A DNA stretch of 64,000 bases, from assembly GCF_958979055.1 (NCBI RefSeq), contig NC_084887.1:26282044-26346043 (forward strand), written 5' to 3'. The notes beneath the pieces were generated by a model. It was given only the letters and a program-made list of their open reading frames with translations. It ran no database searches and was not told the DNA's origin. Both the position numbers and the translations under genes were made by a program. Source of the stretch: Alnus glutinosa. Lineage: Eukaryota; Streptophyta; Magnoliopsida; Fagales; Betulaceae. Shown here piece by piece: positions 33,914 to 46,700 of the stretch. The first letter of the stretch is position 1; each line of letters begins with the position of its first letter.

Positions 33914-34680
33914 TGACATGAGTTGTACTGTTCAATGTTGTAGTTGGTGCAACTACAAAATATTCAACACCATATCTTCACTTGTCAAACATTATGGCAG
34001 GCCTCATAAAAACCATGGAACAAGATTAATTAATTAATTAATTTGCTTCGTCATCCTTCACTGTCTCTTTATTTATTTATTTTTTATTTTTTTGAAGGAT
34101 TCACTGTCTCTTTATTGAGTAATGAAAAAGTGCACTGATAAGGAATGTACTATTAATTTTATTAGATTGAAATGGTGTGTACGTTCTAGAAGAAAAATTA
34201 TTTGTTTATGGGTTTAATATCTTTCTCTACTGTATAATGAAAAATAATAATACTATTGTTTATATTCATTTATCACATTAGTTTTATAATATATTTCAAG
34301 TGATTTTACATATCATTTACCTAGAATAAAAGTAATAATAAATACTTAAACCTATTGTGAGAGTATATATCATTAATTACTCAATGAAAAAAGCGACAAA
34401 ATATTAAACAAATGATTAATTTTTATACGCTTGTATGTTTGTAACTTTCTTTTCTAGAATTAAGTTATTGCACGTTATCTACGCATTTACTTAAAAAATA
34501 GGGCAAATTATGTTTACCCCCATAATTATAAACTAATTTGTAATGTTTTTCACAAACTTTCAACATCATTTTGTGTGCAAAATGTTGCAACAATTGAAAA
34601 GTTGGAAAGACATTATAAATTGCTTGGTAGCTAAGGAAGAATAAATGTAATTTAAAAATAAATAAATAACATTAAGCATT
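33914..34680 (+). repeat. Direct duplication, copy 1
   Basis: It is near-identical to 34995-35956: both start TGACATGAGTTGTACTGTTC and end in AATAAATAACATTAAGCATT. It differs by small indels and by lacking about 205 bp present in copy 2 at 35637-35841. It is non-coding and A/T-rich. Confidence 0.9.
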
Positions 34681-34994
34681 TCTCATGCATGATTGATATA
34701 ACCAAGTCTCTCGCTCACTCTCTGTTTCTCCCTCTCCGTGTGTCTTAAGGGTAAGAGGAGAGAAAGAAGAAAATAAAAAGAAAAGAGGAGAGAAGAAAGA
34801 CTTAAAGAAGAAGACAACTTACACAGCAAGTTGTTAGAAATTTTTTTTTTCTACAGCTTCTTAAATAAGTTACTTAACTTACTTAATAAGTTATATATAT
34901 ATATATCATATTTCTTTTTCTTTTTCTTTTCTTTTTTTTTTAAAAAAAAAATTGTAAAAAAACTGTCTAATAAAAATCTAGGGTATTACAATGA

Positions 34995-35956
34995 TGACAT
35001 GAGTTGTACTGTTCAATGTTGTAGTTGGTGCAACTACACATTAATATTCAACACCATATCTTCACTTGTCAAACATTATGGCAGGCCTCATAAAAACCAT
35101 GGAACAGGATTAATTAATTAATTTGCTTCGTCATCCTTCACTGTCTCTTTATTTTTTTATTTTTTTGAAGGATTCACTGTCTCTTTATTGAGTAATGAAA
35201 AAGTGCACTGATAAGGAATGTACTATTCATTTTATTAGATTGAAATGGTGTGTACGTTCTAGAAGAAAAATTATTTGTTTATGGGTTAATATCTTTCTCT
35301 ACTGTATAATGAAAAATAATAATACTATTGTTTATATTCATTTATCACATTAATTTTATAATATATTTCAAGTGATTTTACATATCATTCACCTAGAATA
35401 AAAGTAATAATAAATACTTAAACCTGTTGTTAGAGTATATATCATTAATTACTCAATGAAAAAAGCAACAAAATATTGAACAAATGATTAATTTTTATAC
35501 GCTATGGTTGTAACTTTCTTTTCTGGAATTAAGTTATGGCACGTTATCTACGCATTTACCTAAAAAAAAAAAGGCAAATTATGTTTACCCTCATAATTAT
35601 AAACTAATTTGTAATGTTTTTCGCAAACTTTCAACTATTGAAATATTTCCCTAAATTATCGTTGTGGTTCCAATGTTTCATTTTGTGTAAAACACGACAA
35701 ATTAATAATCCTAATAAAAAATTTAGAGAAAATGAAAAAAAAATAATAATAATTCAAAAATAAGAGAGACAAAAAAAAAAAATCAAGAAAAACGATTTTT
35801 TTTTCCTCATTTATTTATCTATTTTTTTTATGGGTATTTTTATCATTTTGTGTGCAAAATGTTGCAACAATTGAAAAGTTGGAAAGACATTATAAATTGC
35901 TTGGTAGCTAAGGAAGAATAAATGTAATTGAAAAATAAATAAATAACATTAAGCAT
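34995..35956 (+). repeat. Direct duplication, copy 2
   Basis: This is the second copy of the 33914-34680 unit, separated from it by a 314-bp spacer with purine- and T-rich tracts. It retains an internal segment (35637-35841) missing in copy 1. It lies about 500 bp upstream of the PP2C start codon, so it may contain part of its promoter. Confidence 0.9.
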
Positions 35957-36451
35957 TAATATATTTCTAACCAAGTCAACAATGAGTTTCCTCTTAAGGT
36001 AACAAGTCAAATCGCTGGCAAAAGCAAAATGGAATTATAAAATTTGGACGTTTCATAACAACAGGTTTTGTGTGACTTCTTCCATAGCATTGAAAGATTC
36101 AAATTAAAACCTCCTCCATTGGTTTTCTTTGTAAACAATATATGCACTGTTCGCATTGCCGTTCGTTGCCCGATGGATATATATATGTGGTCTTTCCTTT
36201 TGAGTTTTGACCCGTCAATTAATGACAATCATCCTCCGATTCCCCCACACTTTTGTTGCTCTCTTTTAGGAACCTTTTTCATACCCAAATCACTGCGTCT
36301 GTGTGAAAACCAATCCCTCTTTTCAACAAATCCATCACCTGCGCGCGATTCTTTCACGATCGACATAAGAAAGAGTTATCACGCTATAAGCTTTCCACAT
36401 GTGATAGATTTGCAAGAATTTCTTTGCGGTTTCATCTCCCTCGACCTTTCT

Positions 36452-39400
36452 ATGGCTTTGATCATTAACTCCCCTACATCTTGTGCTTTGACGAGTCCTA
36501 TTTCGTGGGTCGGGGAAATTTTTGTCGGACGCAAAGGAGGATCTTCTTTAGTCTTCGAAAGTTTGAATTTCGAGAGTTCAGAAATCTCGGCCGACGAGAG
36601 TCCTCGAGAGAAAGCTCCTCGTGTAACATGCCAAGATGATAACACGCAAGAATATATACCCGGTGGTGGTGGTGAAGTAGACGCAACGGATTCTTACGGT
36701 GAAATGGCAGTTAATGAGAAATCTGGTATTTTGATGATTGATATAGTAAGCCATGAAGAGAAAATCACGCAAGAATTAAATATACGTAATAAAGTTCATC
36801 CAAAAAAAGAGAACTCTGGTGTTTTGTTGATTGATCAAGGAATATCGGATTCTTTGGAAATATTGGTGGATTTTGGAGGGGCCAAGGAGGCTCTCAAGCC
36901 GAGAAAGAGGCCGTCCATGCTGGTTGTGCCGGCATATAGCGGTGACATGGAATTTGGTGAAATGGGTAGGAAGTTGGCGAACAAGGAATTTGAGGTTGAA
37001 GGGAGAAATTTCTCTTTGGCAAGCAAGAAAGGAAGAAGAACGTCGGTCATGGAAGATGGGTATGGGGTTATGCTTGATATTCTCGGAGATCCCAAGCAGG
37101 TAGGTGATCATGCGTTCTCTCTCATCTCTGATCTCTGATCTCTTCGTCGTTGATAGTTTCTGACCAGAATTTTTGAATGCTGAGCCTTTCTATATCAGTC
37201 TTATTTTAGGTATATATGTAAGCGCGTACGTACGTACGTAGTCTGTTTATATATGATACGTGCATGTGTACCTCCATCTATATATAATATATATACACAC
37301 ACATGTAAAAAGAAAATTTTAGTATTTTGTACTGCCGAAAATCAAGGTTAAATCAAAAACATTTTTGTTAACTAGAAAAATCTTCTTTAATTTCTGTAAA
37401 ATAGTTAATTTTATTTTTTTAAAATTGTAAATTATTTTTTAAATTTAATTTTCTCCTTCTCGCACGCTCTCTGTCTCACAGTTCATTCTCCACCACCGTC
37501 AAAGATCGCTAGATCCACGACCGGTATTTTTTTTTTTGGATGAATGTCCACGACCGGGATTCGTCGTAGGTTACTAGAAGTTGTTGACCTTTTTTTGCTG
37601 CTATCGTTGATTTTTAGTATAAGTCAAACATCGAAAAATATTTTTAATTTAAACAATTTTCTTGAAGAATTGGTTTCGCCAAAAATTATGCGGAAACAAT
37701 TGGAGATGATTAATTATGAAACTTGTTTGTTTTTTACTTCATTATTTTTAGGTGGCCAATTCGTTTTGGCACTTCGGCCTATATATATACATATATATAT
37801 CTTGTTAATTATGTTATATATGAACAAAGGTTGATGACACTTGTGGATAAATTTGATCGCCAGGCACTTTTTGCTGTGATTGATGGGCATGGAGGTCATG
37901 CAGCGGCAGATTACGTTGCAGAAAATTTAGGAAGGAACATTGTAAAAGCCATCGAATGCGTTGGAGAAGAAGATCGGTTAGAACAGGCTATCCGTAGAGG
38001 TTACTTGGTCACAGACAAGGAATTTCTTAGTCAGGTAAGCACTGCATGCATTAATAAACTTCGCATCGATCTACATGAACATTTCAAACCCTATGCCTTC
38101 ATAAAATATCAAATATATAATTTGACTTCCCACTCAAAAAAAAATTAAAATCAATTAATTTGACTTAATCCTTAGAAGACTATTTCGCTGGTTAATCTGG
38201 CCGTAATTGAATATTTTATTTCGCTGGTTAATAAGGAAAACGTTAACGTTAATTAATTAAATAAAATATTTACTCACAGGGAGTAAGCAGTGGAGCTTGT
38301 ACAGCTAGCGTGGTATTAAAGGACGGAGAGTTACATGTAGCAAATGTCGGTGACTGCAGAGTAGTTTTGAGTAGAAAAGGATTAGCTACTGCATTGACAA
38401 ATGAGCACCGTCTCAGTAGGGAAGACGAGCGTCGTCGTATTGAAAAATCCGTACGTTAATGGTTTCCTTTTATTTATAATCATTTTTTTAAAAAAATTTT
38501 CCACTAATTTATAAAACTAATTACAATGATAATATATATATATATATATATGCTGCAGGGTGGTTTTGTGCATTGCTGCAGTAATGGAGTTTGGAGAGTT
38601 CAAGGATCGCTTGCAGTATCTAGAGCCATCGGTGACTTGCATTTGAAACAATGGATCATATCTGAACCGGAGATTATAAAGCTTCCTCTAACTTCCGACT
38701 GCCAGTTCTTGATAATGGCTTCTGATGGGCTCTGGGATAAGGTACAATTCTTTTAATATCTATTTCAGAGTAAATGATGTTTAGTACGTAGTTGGTATAC
38801 AACAAAAACAACGTAACACTAAAAATATTAAATAAAAATCAAAGATTGATTTTCATTGCGAGATCATTCAAGCCGTATGACATATTAAGGGCAATCCAAC
38901 ATACATATAGCTATCTATTAAATAATATTTATATGTAGTTAATAGTTATAACATGAAATGGAGCGAGGATAAAGAAAATAAAAGAAAAGGAAAAACCCGA
39001 AGCAAGAACCAACAACAATAAAGTAATGCTAGAAGTCACTTACGTATCACTCTTATGTTCTTCAAAAAATGAGGTGGCTTTTAAAATTATCGCTGAACTT
39101 GTGATTGATTACTACTGAATTTTGATCAAATGATGATTTTAAAAATCATATCATTTTTAGAAGAATACAAGAGTGACGCATGATGGCCTTTGAGAATTAC
39201 TCAGCACAACCGTCAACCAGGGCATTAATGGTTATTGGACAAAGTTTTTTTCTAAACAGGGTTGAATTTTATTTTATTTTTCCAATCAAGTATATTAAAT
39301 TGATTTTAAAACATATAATTCTCACATTTATTTATAAAAATGCATTTAATAATTATGTGGTATTAATTTAATAGGCTAAATATGAAAAAATTTATTCAGC

Positions 39401-39764
39401 CCATTTAGAGTAAAACTTCGTCCAATGTTAAACTATTCAAAAGTGTCAGAGCAAGCTAAAAGGGTTTAGTAGTAAATAAATATGTTGATAATATACTGAT
39501 TCATGGACTCTTTGCTTGATTATGATCAGCAAATTACTTGTTTTGTTGGCCTTTATTAATTAATTAAGAGTTTATTATGATATGCTTTGGCACTGTGTGA
39601 ATCTGCAGGTCAGTGATCAGGAGGCAGTTGACGTTGTTTTGAGAGAGAAGAATATGTTAATGTCTTGCAAAAAGCTTGTAGATATGTCTTGTAGCCGAGG
39701 AAACAGGGATGACATAACTGTCATGGTGATCAGTCTTCAAACTTTTGTAGTTTCCAGTGGTTAG
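36452..39764 (+). CDS. Protein phosphatase 2C, clade-B-like, 442 aa
   Basis: Exons are 36452-37099, 37864-38034, 38280-38450, 38559-38741 and 39609-39764; every intron is GT-AG and in phase 0. The start [18 protein letters not shown] was chosen because upstream codons of the open frame look like UTR. Residues 1-185 are a variable acidic N-terminus. The PPM domain follows: [11 protein letters not shown] (M200-D202), FAVIDGHGG (219-227), SGACTAS and [12 protein letters not shown] in exon 3, [11 protein letters not shown] and ASDGLWDK in exon 4, [13 protein letters not shown] (421-432) in exon 5. The metal-binding Asp residues are present. It is closest in layout to the Arabidopsis AP2C/PP2C5 and PP2C14/25 type, Ser/Thr phosphatases acting on stress MAP kinases; that function is inferred. 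Confidence 0.92.
39021..39202. mobile_element. GAGTAATG-type MITE in PP2C intron 4
   Basis: The left AGTAATGCTAGAAG with ATCACTCTTATGTTCTTC pairs with the reverse-complemented right GAGTAATTCTC with GTCACTCTTGTATTCTTC; both then read AAAAATGA. The arms are about 54 bp. It is non-coding. Related ends occur at 57717-58023 and 63200-63384. Confidence 0.7.
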
Positions 39765-39940
39765 TCATGGCAAATATATTATATATATAATGAAAATATG
39801 AATAATATTTCATGTTTATTTCGATTTGGGCCTTCTTAATCTTTTTCTTTTATAGAATTTCTCTCCCTGAAAAAAAGAAGGCTTTTCCCCATATGTTGTG
39901 AGGCTGCTTAACATTTTTGAAGGTGACATGCAGTTGCTAA

Positions 39941-40223
39941 GGGTTTGTTTGGGTTTGAGATTTTAAAAAGTGTGATTTTTAAAATATGAGATTTGAAAAA
40001 GTAATTTTTAAAAATGGAGTTAAACGTTTGGCAAAATCACAGATTAACCTTTTAAAATTGTATGTTTTTAAAAAAAACACTACATTGTCTGTGATTTGAA
40101 AAAGTTATTTTTTGCGTTTTCAAAACGTAATTTTTAAAAATATAATTCTCAAATGGTTCATTTTATATAATTTGATTTAAAATCGTATTTTTTGTTTATG
40201 AAATGACAATCACAAACGCACCC
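39941..40223. mobile_element. Tourist-like MITE 3' of the PP2C gene
   Basis: It starts GGGTTTGTTTGGGTTTGAGA and ends CAATCACAAACGCACCC (reverse complement GGGTGCGTTTGTGATTG), with TAA on both flanks (39938-39940 and 40224-40226). The body is rich in TTTTAAAA blocks that allow a long fold-back. It begins 176 bp after the PP2C stop and may contribute to its 3' UTR. Confidence 0.75.
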
Positions 40224-40250
40224 TAAGGCTAAGAGGATTGATGTAAGAAA

Positions 40251-42782
40251 TTTTTTTTTTTTTTTTTTTTGATAAGAAGAAAATCTTCATTGCAAGATAA
40301 CCAAATACATCATGATCCCATCAGGGATCTAGGGAAAGACTTCTCCCTAAACAGATGACCCAGAATACAAGTGGGAAAATCTGAAAACCAACAAGCATTA
40401 AGAGAATTAAACAAAGCTTCCCTAGCCAAGATATGAGCCACCTCATTGAATGCCCTATTGACATGTACAAAAGAAGAGGAACCAAACCCCTTGATCTCCT
40501 GTAAAATACTCTCAGTAATGTGGCCAGCAGTAGACAAATGAGGGAGTGGGGAATTAATTTCTGTCACCACTTGAGAAGAGTCTCCTTCAAAAATAACATC
40601 CCTTAACTTCAAGAATTTACCAAGAAAAACAGCATGAAGGGCTGCTAGGGACTCAGCGATTCTGGAATCCCCCTTAACAAACAGACAGATACATTTTGCA
40701 CAAATACAATCACCCTTGCTGTCCCTCACCACTAAACCAAGGCCAATCTGATTTCCATTAGGAGCAACTGAAGCATCCCAGTTGATCTTAAAAAAATTAT
40801 CAGGAGGAGGATGCCAAATCTTAACAGGAGAGTGAACAATATGGGAAGATGCACTAGCAACATCCTTCTCCCCTTGAGAGAACATTCTGAAATCTTGCAT
40901 AAAAGAAAATGATTCCTCCCATACTCTATTAGGGGAAAGAAAACTTCCTTGAAAAATAAGGGAATTCCTTCTCAACCAAATATTCCTAGCAACAACCAGC
41001 ATAAGCTCCACCTTTTCCTTCTCAAAAGTTTGGAAACAATATTCCAACAGGTGCATAAAACTGAAATGGAAGGAACTACATTTTTGGAAGCAAGACCGAA
41101 AATCACCCCAAACATCTGAAGCTGCAGGGCATGACCACAGGCAATGAATAACACTCTCCACTGCTAGACCACAACAAGGACACGAAGGGTCTTGGATCAC
41201 CCTCCTTTTGCACAGATTTTCTCTAGTAGGCAGAAGATTTTGACAAGCCCTCCAAGCAAACATTTTGACCTTCCCTGGTACTTTTAGATTCCACAGATCC
41301 TTCCAAAAATCCGATAGGTTTCCAGCATGAGAACATTGACCTCTGGCTTCTTCTTTGAGAGACCTACCTATAAAGTAAGCACTTTTAACAGAAAACAAAC
41401 CAGATTTAGACCCAATCCAAATGACTCTATCTTGGGGTAAATTAGGACTTAGAGGAATATTCAATATAGCCTCAGCTTCCTCCTTCTGAAAGTTTTCAGT
41501 GACAATATTCGGAATCCAACAACCATTCTCCTTATCAATCAAATCTGAGACAGTAGCATCATGACCCAAAGCACCAACAGGAGAACAAACAAGATGAGAA
41601 GAGGTTGATGGGATCCATCTATCCTTCCAAATTCTAATGGAGGACCCATTACCGACCCTCCAAAGAATACCCCCCATCAGCAGACCTTTGGCATGGAAGA
41701 GGCTCCTCCAAACAAAGGAAACTCTAGAACCCATGGGAGCCTCCAAGAAAGAAGAGGAAGGATAATATTTAGACTGGAAAATTTTCGCTACAAGGGAGGA
41801 AGGGTTTTGAATTAATCTTCATCCTTGTTTTGCTAAAAGGGCTTGATTAAAAATCACCAAATCTCTAAAACCTAGCCCTCCTTGAGATTTTGCAGAACTC
41901 ATTCTTTCCCAACTCATCCAGTTGATTCTAGAGGACTTTGATAAATGTCTCCACCAAAACTCTTGCATTAAACTATTAATTTCTTTGCATAGAGAGATTG
42001 GAAGCTGGAAAATCGACATGCAATAGGTAGGAATGGCTTGTATGACTGCCTTTAAGAGAACTTCCCTGCCTGCTTGAGAAAGAAAGACATTCTTCCAATT
42101 ATTAAGTTTCTTCCAAACCTTCTCCTTGATAAACTGAAATGCCTTAGATCTGGATCTGCCCACAAAACAGGGGAGCCCAAGATAAGACTCTATTCCATGA
42201 GTCTCAGACAAACCCAAAAGAGAAAGAATCTTCTGTCTTCTACTAGGCTTTGTATTTCTACTGAAAAACACCGAAGTCTTATTGAGATTAACCTTTTGAC
42301 CCGAACCCTCCTCATAGACACTAAGAATATTCAACAATCTCCTCCATTGCACCCTATCTGCCTTACAAAATAAGATACAATCATCAGCAAATAAAAGATG
42401 ACTGATAGTAGGGCCTTTTGGAGAAGAAGGGACCCCTGAAATGTGACCCCTCTTCTCAGCATTACTCAGCAAACCAGAAAAACATTCAGCACATAACAAA
42501 AATAAATAAGGAGAAATAGGGTCCCCTTATCTCAAACCCCTAGAAGGGTAAAAAACCCCAACAGGGTTACCATTTATCAAAACAGAATATTTAACAGAGG
42601 TCACACATTTCATCACCACATCAACCCATCTAGAGTCAAAGCCCAGCTTATGCATAACAGCCTTAAGAAAAACCCATTCCACTCTATCATATGCTTTACT
42701 CATATCTAATTTAATCCCCATAAAGCCCTCTTTTCTCCACATTCTACTCTGCATAGTGTGCATAATTTCATAAGCGACATTG
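40251..42782 (-). mobile_element. LINE with RT, zf-RVT and RNase H, two nonsense codons
   Basis: One minus-strand frame runs from about 42763 to 40310, broken only by two in-frame stops. One lies between 42527 and 42499, where LR-stop-GDPISPY replaces the usual LRQGDP; the other is near 41818, where KQG-stop-RLI replaces KQGWRLI. Motifs are GIKLDMSKAYDRVEW and LLFADDCILFC (reverse transcriptase), VKMFAWRACQNLLPTRENLC with CPCC (zf-RVT), then FKINWDASVAPNGNQIGLGL, ESLAALHA and FEGDSSQVVTEI (plant RNase H). A short 3' UTR and a T-run at 40251 mark the 3' end. The endonuclease and ORF1 are missing (5' truncation). The last 478 codons are fully open. Confidence 0.9.
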
Positions 42783-43405
42783 TGGCAGCAACATCTGTCC
42801 CATCAATAAGCCTTCTACCAGTCTTGTTGAAGCCAACTCTCGGACAGTCTTTTGAATTGACAAAGTGTTTCATAACGAATTCACAAGAAACGGTGTTATT
42901 AATTGCGGCGACTTTGGCAATTTTAACGATCAGAACTTCGCCCTAATAAATCTCCAAAAAAAAATTCAAGACCTTTTCCCCTTTAGGGCATGTCTCATTT
43001 GTATCATTCTAATTGACTTAGTCACTTAAATTGATTTAATCAAATTTATTTTAACTAATTTTTTGTCGATATAAATAAATCTATTTAAAAACCAGTTTAA
43101 TAAATCAAGACAAGAAGAAAAAAGTTCTTTCAAATAACCATAATAATTTTTGCCAATTTATTCGTATTTAACCAATTATTTGATAATCAATTTGAAAACA
43201 ACAATCAACATTGAAAATATTCCAAAGTAACCATAAACTTTTACCTTTCATGAGTTTAAGGGTAAATAATCTCCCACAAATTAACGTTTGTATATAGCTT
43301 ATCCTATAAACTTTTTTTTTTTTTTTATAAATTATCCTATAAACTTTAATTCAATGCAATTTGATCTCTATTCTGAGTTTTCTTCTCTTTGTCAAAATCA
43401 ACGGT

Positions 43406-43436
<31 letters not shown>

Positions 43437-43567
43437 CGACTAAATCGCCATTTTATGTGAAAAGAGGATCCATTCTCACGTTAATTTAATTATAAATTCA
43501 AAAAAAAAAAAAGAAGATAATTTAATTATTTTATATATTTCTTCTTCTAATTTAACAGTTGATTTGA

Positions 43568-43599
<32 letters not shown>

Positions 43600-43712
43600 A
43601 AAAACTGAAACCTCAAAATAGGTTGGAAATTTTACGGCCCGGAACCCTACTCCAAGGTACTGCCGTCTGCGAAAACACACACTATCTCTCTCTGAGCTCC
43701 GAAGCAAAAGCA
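42783..43712. other. Spacer between LINE and HisRS, with unresolved coding-like block
   Basis: At 42783-42945 the minus strand reads VGFNKTGRRLIDGTDVAATM in a frame open for about 50 codons. It could be a frameshifted 5' continuation of the LINE (compare the usual GRLITDN..VAYE) or an unrelated captured piece. The rest is A/T-rich with long A-runs at 43413-43436 and 43567-43605 just upstream of HisRS. Confidence 0.4.
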
Positions 43713-46700
43713 ATGGCGGAGAGAGGCGAAGAAATCTCTGTGATAACCTTAGGAGGCAAGGGCTTATCTCTCTCCTCATCCTCTGTTTACGCCGTCGCCA
43801 CCGGCGTCGCTCAGGTGCGCCTCGATTCATCCGCGCTCGAAAGGCTCGCCTCCTCCTCCTCCTCCTCCTCCAATTCCCGCCCGCCATTTGTCAATTACCA
43901 AATCAACCTACCCAAAACCCTAACCTTGTCCCGCGCCTTCCTCACCGTCATCCTCAGCAAGCTCCTCTCCGGTTCCCCAAATATCCGTACGGTCCTTCCG
44001 GTTCGGATCTCCGAGGCCCTGAATTCCAAGCCTCAAACCCTAGAGTTCGTACCCCTTGACGTGACCCAAGAGGAGCTCTTCGTGCTCGAGAAATCATCCG
44101 CCTTATTGCTCGGCCTTTCCGCCATAGTAGACCACGAAGCCACGGCGTTATCGGCGATCGCCGACGCCGTCGCCGCGATTTCTTGCGAGGCGTCCAGAGC
44201 CGACGTGGCGGCGTTCAGTTCGGTGGATTCCGGGGACGGGTTTTCGGCAAAGGAGGAGGTTGGGGTAGCCAGTGATATGAAGGTGTTGCTCAATGGGTCG
44301 AAGTTGGTGGGCAAGGTTGAGTGCGAGTCGGTCTCGAAAATCTCCAAAGTTCATGGCAGTTTCAGGGAGATGGTAAAGTTCTTGCACTCCAAGACGCGAG
44401 CCGAGCTGAATTCGCGTTCTAAGTTGGCGAATGCCGAGGGTTTGACGGTACGAACGGTGTTGTCTCCACTCTATGACTTGGGTGTGTGTAGCTTGAGACG
44501 CGCTAAATTGAATTTGGATTCGATCAGTACCGATGATTTGCGGTCGAGTGTGGCGGGTTTGTTTGAAGGGAAATGCCCGACTCGTGAGAGTTTGAGAAAT
44601 GGGGTTAAGTTGGTTTCGGAATTGGGGTTGGAAGAGGAGTATGAGAAGTTTGTGTACGAACTGAATGTGTTGTTGGGAATGGTGTGGAAGATTGTGGCGT
44701 GGGAGGCGACGACTGGTTTCATTGCGCTTGAGGGTGTGGAATGGAGTGAGAAGAGTGAGAAGGGTGTTGAGGCGAATGGAGGTGGAAATGTGAAGGTGGA
44801 GAGGAAGAGTGAGAAGAAGAAGAAGGTGGTGTTGGGGAAGGGGACTAGTGTGATTGTGCAATTGATCAAGGATAGGTTGCAGGGTAAGGGAGGAGGTGGT
44901 AGTGAGGGTACAGGGTTATTGGAGAGGTGGGTAGAGGATATTTCGTTGTTTTTGGATCCTAAGGACCGGGAGTTCGACGGTTTGTTGCAGAAAGTGAAGG
45001 ATATTGTTGAAAGCAATGAAAGCAGAAGACTGCCCAAGCTTCCAAAGGTGACGGCATTCCGGAAATCTTTTTATTATTCAATTTTCTTTGAATGGTTTTC
45101 CCTGCTTTATATTTTACTTCCCTTGTACAAATGGGAGGAATAAGATATTGAAAACAGTATTCTTATAAGAACTGAGCGGGTGGAGCTTGGAGTTTTTCTT
45201 CTAATCTTGTGGTGCAAACAATAGAGCATTTATATTTTTTCAATTGATGGAGAACATTGCTTGGACAATTTTACTAGAAGTTTATGCTAGAAGTTGAATT
45301 TATTAACAGCCTAGTTCGATTTTTCTGTAATTCTGTTGTGTGCTTTTGAGCTAACCTTTTGAGGTTATTTATTGATGTAGGTGCTCTTTGCGGCTATTTG
45401 TACTTTTATACAATTTTTGGTTAATAAACTTCTAATTTATGGACCAAAAAAGAAAGAAAGTACATAGCAAGAGCTATTTGTACTTTTCTACTCTTTTAAT
45501 CAATCAAATTTTCAGTACTCACACTCTGTTCATTTCAATTTCATTAACGTTCTGTTATGTTCATTTTTTTGTTAAGAAATTTTCTTTTTCTGATTGTCTT
45601 CTTGTCACTATTTATTTTTTTTGCCTTGAATGCATAACTAGCATGCTTACCGTGAGCATATTATGATACAAATTAGGGTACTCGTGATTTTGCGAAAGAA
45701 CAAATGACAATAAGAAAGAGAGCCTTTTCAATTATCGAGGAAGTTTTTGAGAGGCATGGTGCTACGGCCTTGGATACCCCAGCTTTTGAATTGAGAGAAA
45801 CTCTCATGGGAAAATATGGGGAAGATTCAAAGTTGATTTATGATCTTGCGGACCAGGTAAATATTTGATATTTAGTTGATTCAGTTTAAGTCATATATCT
45901 CTAATTCTTTTTCTTTTTGGGAACTTTCATTTGTTCAATTGGGTTGTTGCTCATGTGATTATTTATTTGAGTACCTTGGGTACCTATACATCATCTCTAT
46001 CGGAAAAAAATTTAAAAAGCTGTCTTATAAAGACTGTTATTTGGCTCTTTTACAGCTAACTTGGAGTTGGTTTTAGTTTTTCTATGATGAAAAAAGTCTG
46101 TTTAGTCACTCCATTTCATCTTTTGGCAAAGTAATGTAATTTTCTGTCCAAACTTGTTGGCAGGGTGGAGAGCTCTGTTCTTTGCGGTATGACTTAACTG
46201 TACCATTTGCTAGGTTTGTGGCCATGAATGGTCTCACATCATTTAAAAGGTACCAGATAGCCAAGGTTTACCGGAGGGACAACCCATCTAAGGGAAGATA
46301 CCGTGAATTTTATCAATGCGATTTTGACATTGCTGGCCAATATGAAAAAATGGGGCCAGATTTTGAGATTGTAAAAATTTTGACGGAACTTCTCAATGAA
46401 CTGAACATTGGAGATTATGAGGTTGTTTCTTTTTTCTTCTCCTATCTGTGTCAGTAAAAAGTTTCACACATTGAATTTTATTACGTATTATATCCTGTTT
46501 GATATTGATATTCACTTGTGTGCATCACAGTTCCTGCATCCAAACATTTAGTAGAACAGTTAAATTTTAAAACACAAATGACTTTAAAGTAATGAAATAT
46601 CAAAGAAAAAGATGAATATCCGTGTAGTAATGAAACATCAAAGAAAAAGATGAATGACTTTCATTTGCTTTGGACTGTCTTGGGTTATGCCTAGCCGTGT

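Larger units (their letters stand above)
31668..36451. other. Divergent spacer between AK-HSDH and the PP2C gene
   Basis: This 4.8-kb stretch holds the promoters of two divergent genes and otherwise A/T-rich repeat DNA: a TIR element (32697-33134), a hairpin (33355-33410) and a tandem duplication (33914-35956). The long ORF from 36068 is continuous with PP2C exon 1, but its first 128 codons are UTR-like. GATATATATATGTGG at about 36176 could be a TATA region for the PP2C gene. Confidence 0.55.

Noticed and set aside
36068..36451. First 128 codons of the long PP2C ORF as true N-terminus
   Set aside because: The segment looks like promoter and 5' UTR (TATA-like run at about 36176); MALIINS at 36452 is the better start, though this is not proven.
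43623..43712. Upstream in-frame start for HisRS
   Set aside because: The extra 30 residues look like leader and the MAERGEE start fits the cytosolic enzyme; a dual-targeting leader remains possible but unsupported.
44148..45037. 237- and 188-codon minus-strand ORFs across HisRS exon 1
   Set aside because: They are shadows of the G/C-richer coding exon on the other strand, with no recognisable protein features.
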